Origin: Cymbidium sinense
Taxonomy: Eukaryota; Streptophyta; Magnoliopsida; Asparagales; Orchidaceae
Assembly: GCA_021442155.1 (NCBI GenBank)
Contig: CM038220.1
Span: 76,867,817 to 76,931,816, forward strand
Reading direction: 5' to 3'
Length of the DNA: 64,000 nt
Below the pieces are notes generated by a model that was not told the DNA's origin, did not search any database, and saw only the letters and a program-made list of their open reading frames with translations. Positions 24,011 to 33,550 of the stretch are shown here, in pieces. Numbering within the stretch: the first letter of the stretch is position 1; every line of letters begins with the position of its first letter. The position numbers were made by a program, and so were the translations under genes.

Positions 24011-25758
24011 AATGGGTGAACGGTGATTTAGAAATGGGTGATCCATTTCAAAATTGGAACTAGATCTATTATAATTATTAGTAGGAGAGCTTTCTACAAG
24101 AATAAAATCATCAAGATCATCAAAAGTAGAGACTAATCGCCTTCTTCATTGATTTCTTAGATTTGAATGAAGGTACAAAGTAGAAATCAAGTAAAGTTGA
24201 GTGAGGGATTTAGCACCTCACCATACATAACCGGTAGAAGAAGTTTGAAGGAACTATGGCTACAACCAAGAAAGAGTTTGACTCGTCAAGGTTGTGCTAA
24301 TGTGTTATCCCGGGCAAGTGGAAGCTGTCACTGCTACTACTGAGCTTCTACCTCCCTCAAGTTGCCTTTAGCAACATGCAAACCTTCCTTAGAGTTGGAG
24401 GTTTGAGTTTCTTTAGGCACATACAAGGGTAATTTTTTAATTTAGAAATTATTTTCTTGGAGGTTCAGGATAGGGAGATATCCCAACCTTCCTCTATCTT
24501 GAGGAGATCATGTGTATCCCCAAGGATTAATCAAATAGAACTAGAGGGTTGTTCTAATAGGTATTCCATAGGGATAATAATGGCACCCTACTTGAAGCTA
24601 TGCTCAAGCCAGTCCTTAAAGGTAGAGCAATCTTCCAAGAAATATCCTAACATGTGGTGGTAAGGGCAATAGTTTGGATTATGACTCTTTCCCACATCCT
24701 CCAGCCTCCTAGGCTCTGCTAACTGAAAATCAGGCTTCATCAAGAGGTTCTTGAAGATCTTCCTGACTACCTCCCTTTGAATAAATAATTTCTATTCATT
24801 TTGTCGTAAATAGGTAAGTGGTATCATGGTGGATGGTGAATGCTATGTTGTGGAGGGGGATACTACAAAGCAAGTGGTGAGTAGCCACTATGTAGAGGTG
24901 GTATATGACCAAGGTAGTGAAAAGAAGGTAGAGGAGGGCCGAGCTCGAGGTTTGTCCGACCAACCCTAACTCGCTTTCTTTATCAACTATGTGACCTAGC
25001 TTTTCTCAAATGCCTGGTCTTGGCTCGATTGAATGATCTTGGAAAGATAACTGTTTGACCTCTTCTTGTAGACTAGCCTCTTTGTTGATTAATTTCTTAA
25101 ATGTCTTAATGGTGAACCCTTTAAGCATGAAGGTGATGGGGCCATGAATATTCTTGAGCAGAATTTCAATGGATTGCTATTTAGACAACTGTGGTTCACA
25201 TTTCATACTTAAATTGATCCATCTAAGAATGTAACCAACAAAGGACTCACTGGGGTGTTGTTGTGCTACAGCGAGATTGCCCACAATTACCCTTTGCTGA
25301 GCTATAGCAAATCTTTTAATAAAGAGCTACTCTAACTCAATAAATATCTTTACTGAACCATTGGGCAGTTCAACATACCAATCGAATGCAATGCCCATCA
25401 AGCTGTTGATAACGAGGTGAAATAGGAGTGCATCACTGCCACCGACATTGCAACATCTGGCTCTAAAATATGCTATGTGCTACCGGAGGTTTCCACTACC
25501 ATCAAAAATTTTGAAGGTCGGAGGCACAAAGTCCTTAGGGTGTGTCAACTCTGCTCTATTGACCACTATGGGAGAAGCTTGTGAAACTCTGCTCTACATG
25601 AATGCATCTAGGATGATCTAGAGTGTGTGTCAACTCTGCTCTATTGACCACTATAGGAGAAGCTTGTGAAACTGGAGTTGAATTCTGTAATGCTGACACT
25701 ACTTCCATCAACTCTTTGATCTTCTTTCCCATTTGATCAATATGATCATCCCTCTAGT
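24011..25758 (-). pseudogene. Gag of M1 (5'-truncated)
   Basis: Capsid-domain Gag. Reading from 25,758: HIDQMGKKIKELMEV, then the capsid domain with FVPPTFKIFDGSGN, CCNVGGSDALLFHL, AFDWYVELPNGSVK, LFIKRF and MLKGFTIKTFKKLI (about 25,540-25,080). The nucleocapsid knuckle is of the C-x2-H type, CPYHHMLGYFLEDC, with FKDWLEHSF after it (about 24,685-24,610). A tandem 85-bp duplication (25,541-25,710) inserts a repeat ahead of the capsid domain. Several stops break the frame. The 5' end is lost at the head-to-head junction with P1. Confidence 0.8.
25541..25710. repeat. 85-bp tandem duplication inside M1 gag
   Basis: TGTGTCAACTCTGCTCTATT begins at 25,541 and again at 25,626. The downstream text GACCACTAT(G/A)GGAGAAGCTTG also matches, with a single difference, so the duplication looks young compared with the rest of M1. 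Confidence 0.85.
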
Positions 25759-27230
25759 GATTCGGCTGTCACGAAGAGATCCTACTCCTCCTACACCACC
25801 CATTGTAGTAGGGCCGAGCTCCCCTATTCAACCTTTTGCCCATTGGTGATGTGGAAAGAGTGGTGACCTTAGAGCATCGTGGTCATTCCTTTACCAACTT
25901 CACCCATTCAACCAGATATGAAGATGGTGATGACTATCAGAGATATTCTAGATGACAGGTCAGTGGTAGCAATGGTAGAGGATCATCCCAAGATTGTTGC
26001 CCTATTACGCCGATCGCCAGATTATCATGCTTCTAGTGATTACAACCCCACTGATTGACTCCCACAAAGTGGTGCCTCAATTCATGATAGTGATTAGACT
26101 TAAGCTATTTGTACTTGAGTTAGAAGATCGATCCTTAGATGAGATAGTTGCACACTATGGAGAAAAGGAGATCTTAGGGTATGCATGGTCTGATGAAGAA
26201 AGAGTCAGCTTTGATCCCAATGAAGATGACTTGATGGGGGATTCAGCTGGCGTATGTATGGTTGAAACCAGAGAATCTCTTCTTAGGGATTGACAGGCTA
26301 TGGAAGGTGATGAGGTTGATCAAGGAGACACCACAGAATCAGCCCAACACATTCGACTTCAGTTAAGGTAGAAATATGAGTAGATTGATAGGATGGCACA
26401 ACAGTTGCAGGACTTGTTAGCGAGAGAAGGTTTCAAGCAATCCCTTCAGTTCATCTTAGACACGATGTCACTTGAACTGCATGTCTTAGATCCGCTAAGA
26501 CTCATTATTGAGCAAGGTAGCACTAGTCTATATAGGAAGGTAGTGGAAAGTACTTCCATACATGAAAAAGATATGAAATCCATGGTTGAATAGCAGGTGA
26601 AGGAAGCTTGGCTCAAGCTCAGGGAGGATCATTTGTTTTGAAGGGTAGACCCTACCTAAAGGAATTTGATGTCATCCAATATCCCAAGGGTTTCATGCCT
26701 CCTTCCATCAAGAGCTTCGATGGAAGTGGGAATTCGAGGCAGCATATAGCTCACTTTAGGGCAAGTTGTTGCAATGTGGGTGGAAACTATGCTTTACTCT
26801 TTAGACTCTTTAGTAGTAGCCTAGCAGGTATCACTTTTGATTAGTATGTTGAACTGCCCAATGGTTCAGTAAAGACATTTGCTGAGTTAAAGCAACTCTT
26901 CATCAAGAGATTTATTGGAGCTCAGCAAAGGGTTACTGTAGGTGATCTCGTTGTAGCCCAACAATACTTTGGTGAGTCACTTATTGATTATATTCTCATA
27001 TGGTGTAACTTAAGTGTGAAGTGTGAAACACAGCTGTCTGAACAGTATGCCATTAAGATTCTCTTGAAGAATATCCATGGCCCGGTCGCCTTCATGCTTA
27101 AGGGCTTCGATATTAAGATATTTGAGAAGCTAATCAACAAGGCTGCTAGTCTACAAGGAGAGGCCATAGTTTTGCCTTCCAAATCGCCACAAAGTAGAAA
27201 TCCGTATATGAGAAGAAACTGAGCAAGAGC
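25759..27230 (+). pseudogene. Gag of P1, pre-capsid and capsid
   Basis: Structural Gag. An acidic pre-capsid segment is open at 25,994-26,293 (LDEIVAHYGEKEILGYAW, FDPNEDDLMGDSAGV), followed by a coiled-coil-like stretch (RMAQQLQDLLAREGF). The retrotransposon capsid domain runs from about 26,660: IQYPKGFMPPSIKSFDGSGN, CCNVGGNYALLFRLF, then a stop in place of Trp in FDWYVELPNG (26,841), LFIKRFIGAQQRV, and ending MLKGFDIKIFEKLINKAAS (27,090-27,150). Stops at 26,294, about 26,371, 26,594 and 26,842 disrupt it. The true start is missing because P1 is truncated. Confidence 0.82.
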
Positions 27231-27959
27231 AGTTGACAAGGGGAAGAAGCTAGAGATCACCAACCTAACTTCAGCCTCCACCTCCTTTTCCATCACCAAG
27301 GTAGCCATATCAGCTTCCACCTTAGCCTTCACCTCCTTTACCACCACCGAGGCAACCATACCAGCCTCCACCTCAGCCTCCATGACTAGCACAACCACCG
27401 CCTCAGCCATAGCTTCAGTAGCAGTGGCATGCATATTCGCCGCTAGGTGGCTATGGTCCACCAACTCTTTTAGATAAGTTAAAAAAAAAACCTTATTCTT
27501 TTAGGAGGGAGGTAATCAGAAAAATATTTAATAATTTCTTAAAGAAACCTTATTTTTGGCTACCCGAGCCTAGGAGACCGGAGGAAGTAAGAAAAATTCA
27601 TGATCCAATCTTTTGCCTAACTACCATATGCTAGGCCATATTTTGGAGGATTGCTTTACTTTCAAGGATTGGCTTGAACATACTTTCAAGACTGGTGCTA
27701 TCATTATCCCAAAGGAATACCTTATGGAACAACCTTCCAGTTCCATTAGGGTAATCCTTAGGGATATAAGTGATCCTACCAAACCAAGAAGGTTGGGACA
27801 TCTCTTTGTCTAAAACATCTAAGAAAATAATCCATAAGATCAAGAAGCTTTCCTTACAGGTGCCTGAGTCAGCTCAAACCTTCAATACCCAGGAAGATTT
27901 GCAAGTTGCTAGTGCCAACTCTAGGAAAGTGGGATCTCAATAGCAGAAGAAGATGTGTG
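27231..27959 (+). pseudogene. Gag C-terminus of P1 with knuckle motif
   Basis: Nucleocapsid-like end of Gag. 27,260-27,440 is a low-complexity CCTCCA/CCACC-rich tract (proline-rich in one frame). The intact piece at 27,613-27,813 carries NYHMLGHILEDCFTFKDWLE, a C-x2-H-x3-GH-type knuckle whose first Cys has become Asn or been lost (M1 reads CPYHHMLGYFLEDC). Frameshifts lie around 27,480 and 27,820. Confidence 0.7.
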
Positions 27960-29220
27960 CCTGAGATAGCCCTTGAGACACCAACCTATGCCTCCATTTT
28001 CCACACGATGAATTCTTTCATTTCAGCTAGTTCTTTTCCTTCTTCTACTAGTAAAACTCTTGTATCAGCAAATAAGGACATCAAATCCCTTACTCCACTT
28101 ACTCTACCTGACTTCTACTTTGTACCCCCAAATACTTCCAAGAAATTGAAGAATAAAGCTGATTTGACTTACATCTATGTCTCTTCTGATGAGTTATCTT
28201 CTTCTATTCCTAATAATAGCTCTTCAAGTCTAATTAACTATAACAATTCTGATCTTCTTCTTTCTGATTTAGAGTTAGATTTTCCAACTCTGAATACCAC
28301 AGGTTCACCTCTTTAGATAGACTTGGAATCATCTGATTCTGAAAGTCTCATAGAAGAAGCTGTAGGTGAGCCTGAAATGTAGGTAGAATTTGCCACTACC
28401 TTGCATCCAGAGATTACCGAAGTCAATCTCTGTAGTGGAAAGGTTCTACCTCTGAGGGTAGCACCTTTAAATAGAGGGAAATAAGTCATTGCTACTTAAG
28501 ATTGAGAAGCACTTCAATAGGATGCTCCACCCTTAGATATGCTTATGGAAGATCAACTGAAGGTGGACTACAACATCCTTTCTCATCTGAGAAAGTTGAC
28601 ATCTAAGCTAAGCATATATGATGCCCTTCTCTTATCCAAAGAGATGAGGGAATCACTAATCGAAGCTCTCCTTGATCCTGAGATATGCTTAGCTCAGCTG
28701 ACCGCTATAGGTGAGGAAGCACACTATAAAAAAGAAGCCCATGGGATCACCATCATAGATGAAGACCTTCTACTAGGGGACTTGCAGCACAACTGTCCCC
28801 TATACATTACAGTCAACATGGATAGATTTAGACTCACCAGGGTTGTCATGGATTCAGGTGCATCAGTAAACATTATGAGTTTAAAGACCCTTGTCTATTT
28901 CAAGATCGACATCTCTACTCTCCGAGGAGATAGGATGATGTTGAGAGGATTCAATGATCAAGGCGAGGGCTTTAGGTTCTACAGTGTTGCCATTAGAGAT
29001 CAGTGATTGGAATACTGAAGCCAAGTTCTACATCATTGATTCAAATACTTCATTCACTACTTTTCTCGGTAGGCCTTGGATACATCAAAACAAGATCATT
29101 CCATCTTCCCTTCATCAGTGCATCAAGTTCAAAAAAGATGGAATTATGTACCATTCAACGGGGATGAAAAGCCATTCTCAGTTACAGAGGTTGAGATCTA
29201 TGAGGTTGTGACCTATTATC
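27960..29220 (+). pseudogene. Aspartic protease of P1
   Basis: Retropepsin-like protease. An N-terminal Ser-rich spacer (27,960-28,316) precedes the domain frame at 28,539-29,006. That frame holds LTSKLSIYDALLLSKEMRE, PLYITVNMD and the catalytic VVMDSGASVNIM (DSG codons from 28,851). After a frameshift near 28,960 the fold continues as LGSTVLPLEISDW, AKFYIIDS and FTTFLGRPWIHQ (flap-distal end with the second LGRPW element). The active triplet is intact, unlike in M1. A further copy of the spacer is at 63,533-64,000. Confidence 0.85.
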
Positions 29221-30269
29221 TTCCTCAAAATACCCTTTCTCATGAACTAGGACAAAATTCAAATGCAAATATAAAAGCAAAAGAAAAGATAAAATAAAAT
29301 GAAAAGAAAAAGGAAAGTCCAAGTAAGCAAGAAAGGGGAATTGAAGAAGAAGTGGATCCACATATCACATTCCATCCACAGTTCATTCCATCATATGGAC
29401 ATGTGGGTAAGATGGCTCAACCTCTACCAGGTAGAGGCAAAGGCAGAAACAAAGGCAATTCCAGAGGTAGAAGACTTGTTGGCCTTCACCAATAGGGTCG
29501 CCAGTCATAGTGCCTCTACTATTCACATAGAATTGGAATCCAGCTCAGAGGATGAGTCTAATGTGAATAGTATACCAACCAACCCCTCTCAACGTGTTCC
29601 ATTTGAGGTGACTTTTGATCCAGCTAGAGATGAAGACCAGGCCTCCAAGCAAAGCAAAATATTTGAATCTAGTTTATGTGAAACTATCAGGCAGCAGTTG
29701 GGAACCTTAGCTCTTACCTCACTTACATCTCAGAAAGTTGAAGGTTTAGTAGTTAAGAAAGTCCCTAAGTCTTCTAGTGACATGAAGCAAAAGAGGTTCT
29801 TTCTGGGTTCATCATCCTCAAGTACAGAGCTCGATGTAGGACTTGATGAAGATACTTTTAAAGAATTAATGGAATTATCTTTTGACTTTTACTCGCCTTG
29901 TATTCAAAATCTTATATATAAAAGTTTAGTTCCTCACACTTGGTCCAAGCATAGGTCAAAATATTTTTAAAAATTATGGAACAATACAAGAAGGGAAGTA
30001 CAATCAAAAGCAGGACTAGGATTCAGTATAGTGGGTCCAGTCGATGACGAAGATTATTGCCTAGTTATTACCAACCATTTGGAATCTAATAAGTTCTTCT
30101 CGCACATCCCCAAATCTCATGAGAATGTGTGTTTAGAAACTTTAGAAGATTCAGATGATCTCCAAGTCAAAGAGGCACCGCCAGAATTTGAAGAGGAGAT
30201 TCATGCAACAATAGATAAGCTACTTTAGGACAGAAGAAAATCCTTGCCCGATATATATCAGTTCATTAC
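29221..30269 (+). pseudogene. PR-RT linker of P1
   Basis: An open frame of 223 codons (29,299-29,970), then one of 65 codons (30,031-30,228). It begins Lys-rich (MKRKRKVQVSKKG). STIHIELESSSEDESN, TNPSQRVPFEVTF, EDQASKQ and IRQQLGTLALTSLTS are shared with M1. No catalytic domain is visible. This is the tether between protease and RT that is long in this lineage. The role is unknown. Confidence 0.65.
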
Positions 30270-31249
30270 TGAATGAAGAAGAAACCAATGACTTAGTTAG
30301 ACTATTAACTGAGTTTAAAGACTGCTTCACATGGAGTTATGAAGAAATGCTCGGATTATCTCCTAACATTGTAGTCCACAAGCTAGCAGTAGACCCTAAC
30401 ATTAACCCTATTAAGCAAGCTCCTAGATGCATGCAATTATAAATTGAACAATAGGTCATTTCTAAAGTTAAGAAATTGATCGATTCTGGTTTCATCAGAG
30501 AAGAAAAATATCCTACTTGGTTAGCTAGTGGCATCCCAATTAAGAAGAAGAATGGCCAAATTTGCATTTGCGTCAATTTTATGGATTTAAAAAAGGCATG
30601 TCCTAAGGATGACTTTCCTCTTTCTATACCATAGTTAATGGTGGACATTGCCTCATCTCATGCAGTCTTTTCTTTCATGGATGGATCATCTGGCTATAAC
30701 CAAATCAAGATGTCTCCTGAAGATGAAAGAAACACTGTTTTTCGAACCCCAATTAGAATCTTTTATTATAGGATCATGCCTTTTGGCCTTAATAATATTG
30801 GTGCTACATACCAATGGGCCATGACTCAAATCTTCAACGTACTCATCCATCATCAAGTTGAGTGTTACATTAATGATCTAAAAGTCAAGAGCAGAGAAAC
30901 GAAAGACCACCTCTTTAACTTGAGAGTAGTTTTCGAACAGTTAAGATAATATAACCTTAAAATGAATCCCCTAAAGTGTGCATTCGGAGTCACTTCAGGA
31001 AAATTCCTTGGGTTTGTTGTTCGACAGCAAGGAATAGAAATAGATCCTAAAAAAATCAAAACTATCTTAGAAATGCCACCTCCCAAGAGTTTAACTCAAC
31101 TCAGATCCTTTCAAGGATGGATGGCGTATCTAAGATATTTTATCTTAAACTTATTAGGGAGATGCAAGCCATTATCAATACTTGTCAAAAAGGATGCCAA
31201 GTTCAAGTGGGATGACAAGTGTCAGTGCATTGGAAGACATTAAAGAATA
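30270..31249 (+). pseudogene. Reverse transcriptase of P1
   Basis: Ty3/gypsy RT, RNA- and DNA-templated DNA synthesis. In order: LLTEFKDCFTWSYEEMLGL, IDSGFIREEKYPTWLAS (about 30,478), a motif 2 stretch with KKKNGQICICVNFMDLKKAC, FSFMDGSSGYNQIKM (motif A, Asp kept), FRTPIRIFYYRIMPFGLNN (motif B), then YIND at 30,866-30,877 where the family has YVDD. The first catalytic Asp of that motif is Asn, so polymerase activity would be lost. The thumb follows (MNPLKCAFGVTSGKFLGFVV, PPPKSLTQLRSFQGWMAYLR). Stops interrupt at about 30,442, 30,451, 30,635 and 30,949. Confidence 0.88.
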
Positions 31250-31680
31250 CATGGTGAAGCTGCCAGGTCTCGCAACCCTTATCCCGGGCAGGCCCTTGAT
31301 CCTTTACACTACTGCATTAGACAACTTTCTCGGTGCTCTGTTGGCCCAAGCCAATGACGAGGGGAAGAAAAGTGCTCTCTATTACCTCAGCCATCATTTG
31401 ATCCCTGCTGAAGCAAACTATCCACCTATTAAGAAATATTGCCTAGCTTTGATCTTTACATCTCAGAAGCTACGTCACTACATGCTTTCTTATAAGGTGA
31501 ACTTGATCTTCTGAACCAATCCACTGCAGTACCTTATGACACGGCCAATGCTTTCTAGATATTTGGCTCATTGGTCCATGATACTCTCGCAGTTCAATAT
31601 CACTTTTGTACCCCTCCGTGCCGTAAAAGGATAGGCACTAGCGAATTTCTTAGTAGCACACCCACTTCCTGTTGATTCCT
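31190..31680 (+). pseudogene. Gypsy-type RNase H of P1
   Basis: The RT-linked RNase H, tether-like in Tat elements. KLPGLATLIPGRPLILYTTA, DNFLGALLAQ, KKSALYYLSHHLIPAEANY, CLALIFTSQKLRHYM are in one frame to a stop at 31,515. The usual first catalytic Asp (DAS-type motif) reads TTALDN, which fits the degenerate state known for this domain in dual-RNase-H elements. The connection region continues to about 31,680 (PLQYLMTRPMLSRYLAHW). Confidence 0.78.
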
Positions 31681-31689
31681 TGCTTAGTG

Positions 31690-32190
31690 ACGATCTCCCT
31701 GATGAACAAATCATGAACTTAGGGGAGGCCGACAACAGCCAATGGGAGATGTATTTTGATGGTGCTACCACGATCTATTATCCTAGGAAAGGCAGGAGTA
31801 GGAATAGTTCCTCTAACTCCAAATTGAGATGTGATGAGATTCTCATATTATCTGTCCAACCCCTGCACCAACAACGAAGTTGAATATGAGGCTTTGATAG
31901 CCAATTTAGAGTTAGCCATCACAATCAGTGTCAAGAGTATCAACATCTTTGGGGATTCTCAATTAGTTATCAACCAAATTACCGTGTCCTACCAGGTCCT
32001 CAAACCCAAGATTCATCATTACTATGAGTATACCATGAAGCTGTTGGCCCAGATTCCCAAAGTCACCATCTACAATGTTCCCCGAGTAAATAATGCAGTA
32101 GCAGATGCCTTGGTAAAACTTGGCAAAGAGTTGGCATGTCCGGAAGAAGAGTCCATTTTAATAAGGGTCCAAAATAGATAAGTCTTATCC
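31690..32190 (+). pseudogene. Archaeal-type RNase H (aRH) of P1
   Basis: The second RNase H, diagnostic of the Tat lineage. WEMYFDGA carries the first Asp (about 31,744-31,765). After a frameshift, 31,831-32,181 is open with NPCTNNEVEYEALIANLEL (catalytic Glu kept), NIFGDSQLVINQI (Asp kept) and VPRVNNAVADALVKLGKEL (last Asp kept). All acidic residues survive, in contrast to M1, but the frameshift near 31,800 would stop a full-length product. The GIVLV strand region is scrambled by it. Confidence 0.85.
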
Positions 32191-33550
32191 TAATTAATTT
32201 TGAACTCATCAAGAGACTTTCTCTTAAAGGAGAGGTTGTCATTGCCAAAATGGAGAAGGAGCTAGATTAGAGGCAACTGTTCATAGATTATTTGAACTCT
32301 GGCAAACTACCTCAAGAGAAATCTTAAGCCCATCATGTGAAACAGAGAGCTCTCTCCTATGCTCTTGTTAATGGCACCCTGTACTGACAGTCCTTTGACC
32401 AAATGTGGTTATGTTGTTTGGACAAACACAAATCCCATGGCATTATAACCAAGGTACACTCAAGTCTATGTGGAGCTCATCAGTCCAGTCTGAAGATGAA
32501 GGCGAAGATCAAAATACTTGGATACTACTAACCTTCTATGATCACAGATTACATGGACGTAGCTAGGAGATTCCATCAGTGTCAGGTGCACAGTGTGGTC
32601 CTCCACCAACCACCCTACATTGGCTTCATGACCATTTGAGTATTGGGGTACCAGCATTATAGGTCCAATCGATTTTCCATCTTCCAAGGGGAATCGATTC
32701 ATCTTAGCTGCTACCGACTACTTTTCCAAGTGGGCAGAATTCATCCCACTTACAGAGGTCACAGCTCACCATGTACTTTAGTTTTTCAAGAACCATATCA
32801 TATATAGGTTTGGGGTGCCTCGACAAATTATATTTGATAATGGTACTGCATTCAAAAGCATGAAGATCAATAGCTTTTCTAGAAGACACGACATAGATTG
32901 GAGATACTCCACCATCTACTACCCCAGAGCTAATGGTTTAGTAGAAGCATTCAACAAGACTCTCATCCAGATACTAAAGAAGACTCTTGATAACAATAAA
33001 TGATAGTGGAATGAGCAGTTGGTTGAAGCCTTGTGGGCCTATAGCACCACATACTGAATTCTAACTCATTCTACCCCATTTTCCTTAGTGTACGGGTCCG
33101 AAGCCGTTCTTTCTTTAGAAGTTTAAATCCCGTCACTAAGGATAACATTGGGTAACAAGATCACTATAGAGCAAAATATAAAGTTGCAGTTAGAAGAGCT
33201 CGAAGGTTTGGAGGAAAGTCTCCTATAAGCGTGCCAGAACCTCAAGTTGTACAAGGCCAAAATGATTCAAGCTCACAACAAGATAGTATGCCCTATGTCT
33301 TTTCGAGTAGGAGAACTTGTGTTAGTCCTAAGGAGACCAATTATTGCCCGTCGAAAGATGGGAGGTAAGTTTGAACCCACTTGAAGACCCCTATGTCATA
33401 GAGAAGGCCTACCAAGGAGGATCTTATCAGCTTATTGATTGTAAATGGGAACACCCGATGCTTCCAATTAGTGGGCTCTATCTAAAGAAATATTACCCAT
33501 CAAACAAATCATGTTTGAAAATATTCATTAACAAAAAGAATAAAATCTGA
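32191..33550 (+). pseudogene. Integrase of P1
   Basis: Integrase with the N-terminal zinc-binding part (VHSSLCGAHQSSLKMKAKI, then RRFHQCQ, where the first Cys of the CxxC pair is Phe, 32,455-32,590). The core reads EYWGTSIIGPIDFPSSKG, ATDYFSKWAEFIPLTE, RFGVPRQIIFDNGTAFKS and PRANGLVEAFNKTL (32,640-32,960). Spacing is D-x60-D-x35-E, but the first Asp is Ser (codon 32,653-32,655). A C-terminal part continues with GSEAVLSLE, ITIEQNIKLQLEELEG and a degraded GPY-like region ending TGSYQL-type text near 33,430. Stops occur at about 32,782 and 33,001. Confidence 0.85.

Larger units (their letters stand above)
19257..25758 (-). mobile_element. Element M1: truncated Tat-lineage gag-pol
   Basis: An antisense gag-PR-RT-RH-aRH-INT block, reading right to left. 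It is cut at its 5' end inside gag (25,758, at the inverted junction with P1) and at its 3' end inside integrase (19,257, abutting the end of L2). No LTR of its own is left. It aligns collinearly with P1 26,390-33,215 in the opposite orientation. Stops and frameshifts occur throughout, and PR, RT, aRH and INT catalytic residues are changed. Confidence 0.9.

Noticed and set aside
26988..27464. 158-codon minus-strand open frame rich in Ala, Val, Glu and Met
   Set aside because: Antisense shadow of the proline-rich, triplet-repeat spacer of P1 gag.
25759..33550. Possible endogenous pararetrovirus
   Set aside because: There is no movement protein or coat protein of caulimovirid type, integrase is present, and LTRs, PBS and aRH fit a Tat-lineage Ty3/gypsy element.
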